A stretch of 20,480 nt of DNA from an uncultured Prevotella sp. (GCA_937907705.1 CALCVP010000022.1:1-20480), one strand, 5' to 3'. Shown: positions 8,217 to 16,227, numbered from the stretch's first letter. Numbers and translations are program-made. The notes: generated by a model from the letters alone, not told the origin.

Positions 8217-8340
8217 CTATTCATCAGCCCCCTCACGCATTAAGTGCAGGAGTTTTTCTGTTTTCTTTTCGTCTAAAGTTCATGATTTCTGCCAGTTGCA
8301 ATCAATGCTTGAAATAAGGCAGCAAAGTTCAGAGGCACTG
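8217..8340 (-). pseudogene. decayed C-terminal gene remnant on the minus strand
   Basis: On the minus strand one frame reads SASELCCLISSIDCNWQKS, then a TGA (8280-8282), then TLDEKKTEKLLHLMREGADE and TAG at 8217-8219. The last 20 residues look strongly protein-like (charged, helical). The in-frame stop suggests a gene broken by mutation. The segment above it on this strand continues in another frame, which suggests a further frameshift. No family could be assigned. Confidence 0.3.
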
Positions 8341-8410
8341 TGTACGCATATGTCCCCAGGCATTGCACTCCGATTTCACAGCATTTCTTTCCATACTTTC
8401 TACGCTGTGT

Positions 8411-8926
8411 AAAGCTCTGCTGGGCAACACGCTTACCACCGATGCCAAGGGCAAAGGCACACAGGCGCTCGGCACAGTGCACAAGGAGAAAGAGGACGAC
8501 ATGAACACCGATGACCGCGACTTCCTGCTTGACATCCTCAACTATGACATGAAGTCTATCTTCACCAACCTCGGATTCAATGTGGAGGGCGGCGAGTTTG
8601 CCTATGTCTGCAACGAGAAGACGGAGCCGCAGACGCTGCTCAACATCATGCAGGGCATGCAGCAGATGGGACTGCCGCTGGACGATGACTGGCTCTATGA
8701 ACAGTTCGGCATAGAGAAACCCAAAGACTATGACTGCCAAAAGCAGCTGAAGGAGGAGCGGCACAATGCCGTACAGCAAGCTCTGGAACAGTCTTCCAAC
8801 GCTGTTCAAACGCTGTTGGAACAGCATCCCGACAAGCCACGGACAACAAGCCAAAGGCAGCATCAGAGACCGGCTGAACGTTTTTTCTGCATAGCCCCGA
8901 CAGCCGGGGCGGACACCGACTTCTGA
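8411..8926 (+). pseudogene. C-terminal remnant of a Mu-like phage portal protein (DUF935, gp29-like)
   Basis: The frame from 8411 reads KALLGNTLTTDAKGKGTQAL, then GTVHKEKEDD, NTDDRDFLLDILNYDMKSIF and the segment LLNIMQGMQQMGLPLDDDW followed by YEQFGIEKPKDY. This fits the C-terminal third of DUF935 portal proteins: a LGQTLTT-like strand, a G.ALG.VH motif, a helix ending near NFG, and the Gly-Leu-Pro-Ile ... FGIP.P segment. The portal protein is the ring through which DNA enters the head. The N-terminal two thirds (about 300 residues) are missing; DNA before 8411 does not continue the family. GC content is near 58% in the line 8461-8520 against about 28% in 7861-7920, so the DNA is of foreign origin. 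Assignment rests on remembered family motifs. Confidence 0.6.
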
Positions 8927-9281
8927 TAGATTCGCTCTACTACGGCGGCAATTACAGTTGCCATCACCACCCGCAGCGTTTCCACAATGCGGCAGGATCC
9001 GTGCGCTTCTCTGTCGGGGTGCTGGAGAAGTTTGTCAACAGAAGTATCTAAGAAAAGCTATTGTCGCAAGATTAAGATTTCCGGAAATGAAAATCGATGA
9101 GATTTGGGCTTACGAAAAAGGAAATCTCAGATTATTCTACAAGAATAGAATTTCCTACTACCACTAAAATAACTACAGGGAAACTCGTTAGAGCTTCCCT
9201 GCGAGACGTCATGCCGTAGTATACGCAAATACTTTCGTAGCTTTTCGCAAATATACAACAAAAAACAAAACACCAAACATT
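8927..9281 (+). other. phage-derived DNA with short broken reading frames
   Basis: No intact gene is clear. One frame overlapping the portal remnant reads RGGHRLLIDSLYYGGNYSC and on to VGVLEKFVNRSI, ending at the TAA at 9049-9051. It has no ATG and could be the start of the next phage structural gene. A different frame from 8958 to 9167 ends in KIDEIWAYEKGNLRLFYKNR, also protein-like but unrecognised. A hairpin lies at 9177-9200. Two copies of CGCAAATA (9223 and 9247 regions) come just before the methyltransferase start and may be part of its promoter region. GC content falls from high to low across this stretch. Confidence 0.4.
9177..9200. repeat. hairpin upstream of the methyltransferase pseudogene
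   Basis: AGGGAA-A-CTC, loop GTTA, GAG-C-TTCCCT: nine base pairs with one A-C mismatch. No T tract follows. It may be a decayed terminator or leader element of the phage gene 82 bases downstream. Confidence 0.35.
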
Positions 9282-9938
9282 ATGGGAAAGAAAATGCAAA
9301 ATTACGATGAATTTGTAGAAAAATTCAAGCCGAAGAAGACCACCGACGACTGCTACACGCCGCCTTTGGTCTATGATGCCGTGCTCAGTTGGGCAAAGCA
9401 GCACTTGGACATTGTGGGCTGCCCCGTGGTGCGCCTTTTCTACCCCGGCGGCGATTATGAAAACCATCTATACCCGGAGGGCGCGTGGTAATAGACAATC
9501 CGCCGTTATCTATCTTTGCCAAGATAGTAAATTTCTATGTAAGTCGGGGCATCGGCTTCCTGCTCTTTGCGCCGGCAATGCCTTCCATCCGCTCCAACTG
9601 CACTTACATAGGCGCCACTGCCACCGTTACCTACGAGAACGGGGCAAAGGCTTGCAACGCCTTTGTTACCAACCTCATGGGCGACCTCGTCTGCACCACA
9701 GTACCTGAGCTGCTGCGTACCGTCCAGCAGGCAGATGATGCCACACAGAAAGCTGCGCAAGCTCAGCTATCCCGACAGCGTGCTGCGCGTCTCCACGCTG
9801 CAATCCATGAGTCGGGCAGACGTCAGCTTCGCGCAGCATAGAGGCGAAGGCATGGTGGTAAGCAAGGCATGCGACTGCAAGGAATTTGACAACTCAGCAC
9901 GCAAGCCACTCGCAAGCGATAGAAAGAATGGAGAATAG
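9282..9938 (+). pseudogene. phage-type adenine-specific DNA methyltransferase gene with two compensating frameshifts
   Basis: The gene begins MGKKMQNYDEFVEKFKPKK and TTDDCYTPPLVYDAVLSWAK, with FYPGGDYENHLYPEG. It then continues in another frame with VVIDNPPLSIFAKIVNFYVS, FLLFAPAMPS and the C-rich NCTYIGATATVTYENGAK segment. The set TDD-YTPP, FYPGGDY, DNPPFSI, FLFAPA and TYENGAK is that of adenine methyltransferases found in phages and mobile elements; the DNPP box is the catalytic motif. At 9483 the codon after EG lacks one base (GC in place of an expected TGC Cys), shifting the frame by -1. Between about 9741 and 9765 a change of +1 restores the first frame, which resumes LSYPDSVLRVSTLQSMSRAD. 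The final 25 residues look unlike the family. No working full-length protein can be made from it. GC content is high, as in the portal remnant. Confidence 0.72.
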
Positions 9939-10163
9939 CGGAAAACAGTTATCAGAGGGTACCGTCTTTAAGATTTTTTTGCATAGTGTGCAAGCGGATT
10001 CCTTTACAATAAAAAATCATGAAATAGATAGAAACAAGGTAGTTTTGCGACATCAATAGACACTCTTAGCAACCATTTACCTGCAATTTCAATGCTTTTG
10101 GAACTAAAATACACTGAAATTGGCCTCCAAAATCATAATTTTATACCTGCTAAAACTATGAAT

Positions 10164-10190
10164 TAACTTTGTAAAGCAGTGCTTTACAAA
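10164..10190 (+). repeat. perfect 11-bp inverted repeat overlapping a -7 promoter box
   Basis: TTTGTAAAGCA (10168-10178), one base, TGCTTTACAAA (10180-10190). The left arm shares its TTTG with TAACTTTG (10164-10171), a perfect TAnnTTTG element. Thirteen bases later a second, shorter AAAGC-ACC-GCTTT repeat follows. No gene lies downstream within 400 bases on this strand. Confidence 0.6.
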
Positions 10191-10557
10191 AATAAAGCAC
10201 CGCTTTATACGCATCAAAAACTGCACATTATCTACAAATACTATATTAACAAACTGAATAGCAACTATTTACAATTGCACGTAAAAACTTCGATTATTTC
10301 GCTTCAATCAGCATTTTACGCAGAACGAAGGCTGTTTTGGCGCATTTAAAAACTTATTTTTGTAAACAAACAAGAAAGTGTGCAATTTTGTTTAAGATAT
10401 TTTTAAGCATAACTTGCAGATATATACAGTGCATAAGATTAAGCTACTACATGTAGTCTAATGTAGAGAACATGGCGTAATAAGATGTCTTTATCTTCAA
10501 CTTTATCCCATTATGGCCCACTACACTCCCCTCTTGAAGCTGTGCATACAATTGGAA

Positions 10558-10589
10558 ACAAAGTACAATCTTAATTAATTATTCTGTAC
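10558..10589 (-). terminator. weak possible terminator after nadE
   Basis: On the minus strand GTACA and TGTAC (10585-10589 and 10563-10567) can pair around an AATTAATT core, followed by TTTGTTT. It lies directly past the nadE stop. The stem is short and AT-rich, so confidence is low. Confidence 0.3.
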
Positions 10590-10595
10590 AACTGC

Positions 10596-12536
10596 CTATA
10601 AAAGTTCACACTCCTTTAGCCACATTTCACTTGAAGCGTCACTTGGCATACGCCAATCACCTCTCGGGCTTAAACTAACACTACCCACTTTAGGACCATC
10701 TGGAAGACAAGAGCGTTTGAATTGATGACTAAAGAAACGCTTATAAAACACTTTCAACCAATGTTTTATTGTGCTTGCATCGTAAATAGAAGCGCGGGCA
10801 TCATGCCCATCAAATGCTTTTAATGCAAGAGCATATACTTTAGAAGGTTCAAAGCCATATCTTAAAGTATAAAACAAATAGAAATCATGTAACTCATAGG
10901 GACCTACCAGGTCTTCTGTTTTTTGAGATATGTCGCCATTTGAATCTGCTGGTATTAATTCTGGACTAATTGGTGTATCAATAATATCTAATAATATATC
11001 ACATGATTTTGTATCAACACTACTAATGGCAATAAATTTCACAAGATATTTAATCAGTGTTTTTGGGATACTTACATTTACAGCATACATGCTCATATGG
11101 TCGCCATTATATGTGGCCCATCCCAAAGCCAATTCGGACAAATCACCTGTTCCTATAACCAAGCCATTGTACTTGTTGCTTAAATCCATTAGAATTTGAG
11201 TTCTTTCACGTGCTTGACTATTTTCATATGTAACGTTATGAACTGACATATCATGATCTATATCCTTAAAATGCTGAATTACCGCATCAGAAATACATAT
11301 CTCCTTTGAAGTAATGCCAAGGCTTTCCATTAACCCCAAGGCATTGTTATGCGTACGGTCTGTCGTTCCAAATCCTGGCATCGTAACACCAATAATGCCT
11401 TTTCTTGACAAATGAAGTTTATCAAATGTTTTAATGCATACCAATAATGCCAATGTACTGTCTAATCCGCCACTAATTCCCAAAATAACAGTTTTGCACC
11501 CTGTATGAACCAATCTTTTAGCTAATCCTGCTACTTGTATGGAAAATATTTCATCGCAACTATAAGACATGTCTGCATCCTTTGGAACAAATGGCCACGG
11601 ATTTATCTCTCTGATAATTTCATCTTCTTTAGGTGCAACACACAATGTTTCAATGATAATCGGCTCTGGAACTTTTTGAGAATTTATGAATGTTGTATTC
11701 ACACTTCGCTCTATACTGAGGCACTCGATGTCTATTTGAGATATTATTAATTGCGGTTCAAGTGAAAAGCGTTGTGCTTCTTCCAGCAATTTCCCGTTCT
11801 CATAGATAAATGCATTTCCTCCATATACTACATCCTGAGTACTCTCACCAAATCCACAACTGCTATATACATACCCACATAAGGTACGGGCACTTTGCTG
11901 AGAAAGAAGTGCCTTTAAATAATTATGCTTGCCAATAAGCTCGTTACTGGCAGATAAATTAAATATAATATTTGCTCCTGACAGACATAAGTTATCACTT
12001 GGCGGTTGTGGAGCCCAAACATCTTCACAAAGCTCAATGCCAAAAAGAGCATTATTGCATGTTCTAAAAAGTGTGGGCTTTGCAGATATTCTCAATGTAT
12101 TTCCTGCATACTTTATTTCAGTATCAGTAATATCCAATGCAGATGCAAACCAACGCTTCTCATAAAATTCATGATAATTAGGCAAATATGTTTTCGGCAT
12201 AAGACCGAGTAAAGTGCCTCGTTGAATAACAGCTGCACAATTGATTAATACATCATTGAACATGACAGGAACGCCAACTATTGAAATGATATCTAACTTG
12301 CGTGAAAAATCAAGTAACATCAATATCGATGTCTCTGCTTTTTCTATCAAGAAGCGTTGACGAAACAAATCTTGACATGTATATCCTGTTATGCACAATT
12401 CTGGAAATACTATAATTTCAACGCCCTTCCCTTCAGCCTGAGCAATTAACGTTTCTATCTGTTGAGTGTTATACAAGCAATCTGCAACCTTTATCTTTGG
12501 AATGGCAGAGGCTACTTTTATAAAACCTTTATTCAT
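10596..12536 (-). CDS. nadE: glutamine-dependent NAD+ synthetase
   Basis: This enzyme makes NAD+ from nicotinic acid adenine dinucleotide and ATP, taking ammonia from glutamine. Two domains are fused. The N-terminal C-N hydrolase (glutaminase) domain has the triad Glu46 in FPELCITGYTCQDLF, Lys115 in MPKTYLPNYHEFYEKRWF and Cys170 in GIELCEDVWAP. The C-terminal synthetase domain has the ATP loop ILGISGGLDST near residue 350 and the GTGDLSELALGWATYNGDHM block. Length 646 residues is normal for the fused form. I set the start at the ATG at 12536 (MNKGFIKVASAIPK), which matches the family; an ATG seven codons upstream (12557) is possible. It is probably the last gene of an operon with the DUF2027/Smr and QueA-like genes: the gap to the former is 27 bases with the chosen start. 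Confidence 0.95.
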   Translation of the reverse strand: MNKGFIKVASAIPKIKVADCLYNTQQIETLIAQAEGKGVEIIVFPELCITGYTCQDLFRQRFLIEKAETSILMLLDFSRKLDIISIVGVPVMFNDVLINCAAVIQRGTLLGLMPKTYLPNYHEFYEKRWFASALDITDTEIKYAGNTLRISAKPTLFRTCNNALFGIELCEDVWAPQPPSDNLCLSGANIIFNLSASNELIGKHNYLKALLSQQSARTLCGYVYSSCGFGESTQDVVYGGNAFIYENGKLLEEAQRFSLEPQLIISQIDIECLSIERSVNTTFINSQKVPEPIIIETLCVAPKEDEIIREINPWPFVPKDADMSYSCDEIFSIQVAGLAKRLVHTGCKTVILGISGGLDSTLALLVCIKTFDKLHLSRKGIIGVTMPGFGTTDRTHNNALGLMESLGITSKEICISDAVIQHFKDIDHDMSVHNVTYENSQARERTQILMDLSNKYNGLVIGTGDLSELALGWATYNGDHMSMYAVNVSIPKTLIKYLVKFIAISSVDTKSCDILLDIIDTPISPELIPADSNGDISQKTEDLVGPYELHDFYLFYTLRYGFEPSKVYALALKAFDGHDARASIYDASTIKHWLKVFYKRFFSHQFKRSCLPDGPKVGSVSLSPRGDWRMPSDASSEMWLKECELL

Positions 12537-12563
12537 ATATAAATATTTTGTGCTCAACTAATA

Positions 12564-13628
12564 TTATTTTATCAAGACCAGAGTAGCTCCATAGCCATAC
12601 TCTTGGAAAGAAGCATCCTGATACGAGAATTTCTTGTATTTATAGTTAAGTTCATGGATGATAGCCTGTCGTAAAACACCATTGCCTTTTCCATGTATAA
12701 ATACAATCCGCTTATTATGCTTATTTTTATTTTCTTCCAAAACTTTTCTGAATACATCAAGCTGATAGTTTAATATGTCAATTGACGACATTCCTGCTGT
12801 TGTTTCAAGAATTTCGTCTGCATGCAAATCAACTACTAACGGATTGTTTTTATCTTCCTTCTTAATTGGATGATAAAGATGTTTTTGTGGCTGAATCTCT
12901 TGCTTCTTATTCAATTCTTTTCTTAGAGTATCCACATTGACAAACAGTGGCTTTAATAACTTATCATTTTCTATGATTGGATAAATTAAAGCAGGTTGTT
13001 CAAAATAGTCATTTTCTTGAAACGTGTGCAATTTGTAAAACTTAACGGTATCAATCTTTAACTGAACGTCTGCCACTGGTTTTAGTAAAAATTCTTTTTC
13101 TTTTTTATAGGATATAAATTGTATGGATACTTTATCTAATTCATTCAATATATCTTTGTCAAACTCTTCAATAAATAGTTTTGTATTAGGTTCTACTGTT
13201 CCTATGGAGCGTAACTTCCAACTTTCCTGTCCTAAAGAAAGGTAACTATAATTGATGTAATAATTAGTGTCATTTACTATATATGTTTCAAACTTGGTAT
13301 GTGCCAAATCTTCAACATTCGCAGGTATAAATGCTAAATATACTGATAATTTATCCCCACCTCGTCTTTCTTCTATCTGAGGCTTAAAACTTATAGGTCT
13401 ATCTGCGGGATCGTAATCAGCATCATCATCCACAATATTCTTTGTAGGAACTGTTGTATTTTCCTTTTTGTCATAATTATCTTCTTCCACTACTACAACT
13501 TCTGTAATTGGCGTAGGTATTTGAAAACCGTCTTCATCCTCAACAAAGACAATGTCTCGACCTTGAAAACCAGCAATTTTACCACCACCGACTTCACTTA
13601 GGAATCTTACTTTATCACCTATCTTCAT
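12564..13628 (-). CDS. DUF2027 domain protein with C-terminal Smr domain
   Basis: A 354-residue cytoplasmic protein of a type widespread in Bacteroidetes. It starts MKIGDKVRFLSEVGGGKIAG, a small beta-barrel-like N-terminus resembling that of MutS2-linked KOW domains. An acidic linker follows (~45-80), then the DUF2027 beta-rich core (~90-230). The C-terminal ~90 residues form an Smr domain with VVDLHADEI near residue 268 and the nuclease-type FIHGKGNGVLRQAI near 312. Smr domains bind nucleic acids and many cut DNA or RNA; the HGKG and LH motifs are present here, so activity is possible. Its cellular role is not established. It lies 47 bases after the QueA-like gene and just before nadE in one transcription direction. 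Confidence 0.88.
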   Translation of the reverse strand: MKIGDKVRFLSEVGGGKIAGFQGRDIVFVEDEDGFQIPTPITEVVVVEEDNYDKKENTTVPTKNIVDDDADYDPADRPISFKPQIEERRGGDKLSVYLAFIPANVEDLAHTKFETYIVNDTNYYINYSYLSLGQESWKLRSIGTVEPNTKLFIEEFDKDILNELDKVSIQFISYKKEKEFLLKPVADVQLKIDTVKFYKLHTFQENDYFEQPALIYPIIENDKLLKPLFVNVDTLRKELNKKQEIQPQKHLYHPIKKEDKNNPLVVDLHADEILETTAGMSSIDILNYQLDVFRKVLEENKNKHNKRIVFIHGKGNGVLRQAIIHELNYKYKKFSYQDASFQEYGYGATLVLIK

Positions 13629-13675
13629 TTCCGTTTTTCCCTTCTAAATTTGTATTTTTATTAATTCGTTTTTAT

Positions 13676-14890
13676 TTATGGTATTAATAATGAACTATCA
13701 CCATAGCTCAAAAAGCGAAAATCATGTTTTAATGCATAATCATATATTTCATGCCAATGTCCTTTTACAAAAGCACTTACTAACAAAAGCAACGTGCTTT
13801 GAGGCTGGTGAAAATTCGTAACCAACATTTTTACAATTTTATAATCATAGCCAGGAGCTATAATTATTTGAGTGCTACTATGCAGGACATTAAGATTATT
13901 AGTATCGAGATAATCAGCTATGCATTGCAATGCTTCGATTGTAGATAATGTAGGATTTGTATCATATGGTTCCCATTGACTGATATGCAACTGATCTTCT
14001 GTCAAATTTGGATTATCATGCAGTTTAACGCCCATATAATACAAACTCTCTAATGTACGCACGCTTGTAGTACCGACAGCAATAGCTTTGCCATTATGCT
14101 TTATCAAATTTTCTATCGTTTTCTTTTGTACAGAGATATATTCTGTATGCATATTATGGTCTATAATCTCATCGCTTTTAACAGGTTTAAAAGTTCCTGC
14201 TCCCACATGTAATGTAACTTCATCACGCAAAATTCCATGCTTATCAATTGCAGACAACACATCATTAGTAAAATGCAAACCTGCCGTAGGAGCGGCAACG
14301 CTACCTTTTATCTTTGAGTATACAGTTTGGTAAGTTGTTTTATCGCTTTCTTGAGTTTCTCTATTCAGATATGGAGGTATTGGTAATTCACCAATGCTAT
14401 CAAGAATATCTGCAAAAGAAACAGCCTTATTATCCCATGAAAAACAAACCAAATGGCTTGTACCTTGATCAGATTTTCGTTCTGCACGTAACGTTACATC
14501 CATACCTTTGATGTTGAACTCACGGCGAAGTTCACCTTCCTTCCATTTTTTCAAATTGCCTATCATGCATAGCCATGAACATGTTTCATTTGTCTGAAAC
14601 ATCTGCTCATAATCTGAAGGAACAGAAGGTTCCAACAAAAAGACTTCAATCAATGCACCTGTTGCTTTTCTGAAATGAATTCTTGCCTGTATTACACGTG
14701 TATTATTAAAAATCATCAACTCGCCTTTCGGCAGATATTCTGTGATATTATAAAATACATCATCACTTATTTTACCTTTATTGTATATCAATAGCTTGCT
14801 GTGATCACGCTGTGCTACAGGGAATTTAGCTATTCGCGTATCAGGTAAATCATAATTATAATCCTTAATTTGTATATGTTTTGTATCCAT
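13676..14890 (-). CDS. queA: S-adenosylmethionine:tRNA ribosyltransferase-isomerase family protein (QueA-like)
   Basis: QueA moves the ribosyl part of S-adenosylmethionine onto 7-aminomethyl-7-deazaguanine in tRNA, forming epoxyqueuosine. Family motifs in order: FNNTRVIQAR (61-70), IPPYLNR (171-177), the VYSKIKGSVAAPTAGLHFT block (190-208), DEVTLHVGAGTFKPV (223-237), GTTSVRTLES (273-282) and NFHQPQSTLLLLVSAFVKG near residue 365. With 404 residues it is about 55 longer than classical QueA, mainly through an N-terminal extension and a longer middle part. Bacteroidetes often carry this long form in addition to a normal QueA, so it may be a paralogue with a different substrate. Probably first gene of the operon with the DUF2027/Smr gene and nadE. 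A weak -7-like GATATTTG lies upstream near 14961-14968. Confidence 0.85.
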   Translation of the reverse strand: MDTKHIQIKDYNYDLPDTRIAKFPVAQRDHSKLLIYNKGKISDDVFYNITEYLPKGELMIFNNTRVIQARIHFRKATGALIEVFLLEPSVPSDYEQMFQTNETCSWLCMIGNLKKWKEGELRREFNIKGMDVTLRAERKSDQGTSHLVCFSWDNKAVSFADILDSIGELPIPPYLNRETQESDKTTYQTVYSKIKGSVAAPTAGLHFTNDVLSAIDKHGILRDEVTLHVGAGTFKPVKSDEIIDHNMHTEYISVQKKTIENLIKHNGKAIAVGTTSVRTLESLYYMGVKLHDNPNLTEDQLHISQWEPYDTNPTLSTIEALQCIADYLDTNNLNVLHSSTQIIIAPGYDYKIVKMLVTNFHQPQSTLLLLVSAFVKGHWHEIYDYALKHDFRFLSYGDSSLLIP

Positions 14891-14984
14891 TTTGGAAATT
14901 AATATGTTTGTTCTTCTTTAAATAAAAAATTATAAAACACTATATTCTTACGTTTTAGTTGCAAATATCTTAAAGATTTTTGCA

Positions 14985-15013
14985 AAAAAAATATAAAGAG
15001 ACTATATATAGTC
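14985..15013 (-). terminator. possible terminator after the DUF6057-like gene
   Basis: On the minus strand, two bases past the stop codon, a 14-bp palindrome GACTATATATAGTC (15000-15013) is followed by TCTTTATATTTTTTTT. The T tract is good, the stem is short and AT-rich. Confidence 0.35.
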
Positions 15014-15015
15014 GT

Positions 15016-16152
15016 TTAAACAATATTATAAAAATAATAATACCAATAAGTTGTCTCATACGAATCGCGCACATAAGCTGCACGAATTGTGAGGTCATTA
15101 TATTTTCTCATGATTTTTTGAAAATCAGCATAATCTGCATCAAGAACTTCACTATGATAGACTATGACAGGATTCAATTTTAAGTGTGTATACAAAATAA
15201 GAGCTTCTTTGTAGTGCTTTGGAAGCGTTGGTGATGTAATATTATAATGTTTCATTATTTCGCTTACAAATGCATCTAAATTTTTATCTAACAAGTAGGC
15301 ACATAATAAATAATCAGCTCCACTTCTTTTTGCCAAACCGTTTGCATCTATATATTTTAAGTACTGTATAGCTGTCATTTTTCCACGTTTACGGAAACTT
15401 AGTTGATTATAAATTACATCCGGCGATATCAACATTGTTTTAGTACTGTTGCCATTAGGTAACAAGGCTTCGGAACTTCCATATAAAGGGTATTCAAATA
15501 ATTTTTCGCCTAAATGCCCTTCTTTTGCTAAAGCATAGGCTCTTAACATTGTAAGACTTGCATCTGTAGTATCACATTGAGACGCTGTTGCCAATGCTTC
15601 AGCTGTATCACCAGATTTCAGTAATGCTTCCATGTGTAATCTATAATGCAAGACTTTATCTGTATTACCAAAATAACAAGTAAATAAAAATATTATTATT
15701 AATACAATTAAATTAAGGAACAATGAACGTGCCACATACAAATTTGATTGAATATGTTTGAAAAATGTAATGTTACGTTTATATGCAATTGCAAAAAATG
15801 TATAGAAAAATAACATTATTGGCAATACGAATAATATACTTCCAAAAGAAGTTGTTGTATCAAAATTTCCATCGACATTCGTTAATAATGCCAGCAATAA
15901 GAACGAAGGGATGTATGTAAGTGAATAAAATATTCCGTCAAATTTTGTCAACTTGTATGCTCCAATTTGTAATAAATAAAGAACAGCCAATATTACCAAT
16001 GACCCTATTGTTCTATTATAAGTAGTAGTTCCATTTGATAAAACATGTTGTTCCATTGCCAACAAATCTGCTTGAAAAAAAAACAAATATGCAAATGTAA
16101 ATACTATAAACACTATTGCACACAAGGAGTGAAGTAACTTTGTATAATTCAT
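15016..16152 (-). CDS. predicted membrane protein, DUF6057-like
   Basis: A 378-residue protein with about five membrane helices in its N-terminal half (roughly 7-27, 48-67, 74-92, 105-124, 142-161), followed by a helical soluble part (~170-378). The soluble part has TPR-like character, with segments such as ALLKSGDTAEALATASQCD and a conserved-looking region on to the aromatic end ETTYWYYYFYNIV. The layout and the YWYYYF tail recall the DUF6057 membrane proteins of Bacteroidetes; the assignment is from memory and not certain. The function is unknown. It lies 136 bases after glgB in the same direction, with a 17-bp inverted repeat in the gap, and 125 bases before the QueA-like gene. Confidence 0.65.
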   Translation of the reverse strand: MNYTKLLHSLCAIVFIVFTFAYLFFFQADLLAMEQHVLSNGTTTYNRTIGSLVILAVLYLLQIGAYKLTKFDGIFYSLTYIPSFLLLALLTNVDGNFDTTTSFGSILFVLPIMLFFYTFFAIAYKRNITFFKHIQSNLYVARSLFLNLIVLIIIFLFTCYFGNTDKVLHYRLHMEALLKSGDTAEALATASQCDTTDASLTMLRAYALAKEGHLGEKLFEYPLYGSSEALLPNGNSTKTMLISPDVIYNQLSFRKRGKMTAIQYLKYIDANGLAKRSGADYLLCAYLLDKNLDAFVSEIMKHYNITSPTLPKHYKEALILYTHLKLNPVIVYHSEVLDADYADFQKIMRKYNDLTIRAAYVRDSYETTYWYYYFYNIV

Positions 16153-16172
16153 TATTCAACTTTATTTTTTTT

Positions 16173-16227
16173 AATATGGACTCTATAATATCGCATCATG
16201 CAGATGGTTCATTATAGAGTCTATATT
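16173..16227. repeat. 17-bp inverted repeat between glgB and the DUF6057-like gene
   Basis: AATATGGACTCTATAAT (16173-16189) pairs with ATTATAGAGTCTATATT (16211-16227), 16 of 17 positions, around a 21-base loop. In the direction of transcription the right-hand stem is followed by eight A residues, not T, so it is not a standard terminator. It ends about 20 bases before the DUF6057-like start codon, where it could affect translation or protect the glgB 3' end. Confidence 0.55.

Larger units (their letters stand above)
9939..10595. other. AT-rich non-coding stretch with inverted repeats
   Basis: No gene is supported on either strand. GC content drops abruptly after about 9950. It holds the 11-bp inverted repeat at 10168-10190, a small AAAGC/GCTTT repeat next to it, TTTTGGA/TCCAAAA at 10096-10102 and 10126-10132, an imperfect direct repeat (9967 and 10391), a 12-bp palindrome ACTACATGTAGT at 10446-10457, and a weak hairpin just past the nadE stop. 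The overall look suggests a repeat copy or non-coding RNA rather than spacer only. Confidence 0.5.

Noticed and set aside
8273..8863. Long open frame of 196 codons on the minus strand over the portal remnant
   Set aside because: It is opposite the portal frame in GC-rich DNA, where stop codons are rare, and its composition (Leu, Val and His rich runs) is typical of an antisense shadow; the plus frame has family motifs.
9373..9708. Third-frame open stretch across the methyltransferase gene
   Set aside because: It is a shadow; the family motifs are found only in the two other frames.
16173..16227. Inverted repeat as a standard intrinsic terminator of glgB
   Set aside because: The stem is followed by A residues, not T, in the direction of transcription; kept only as a repeat.
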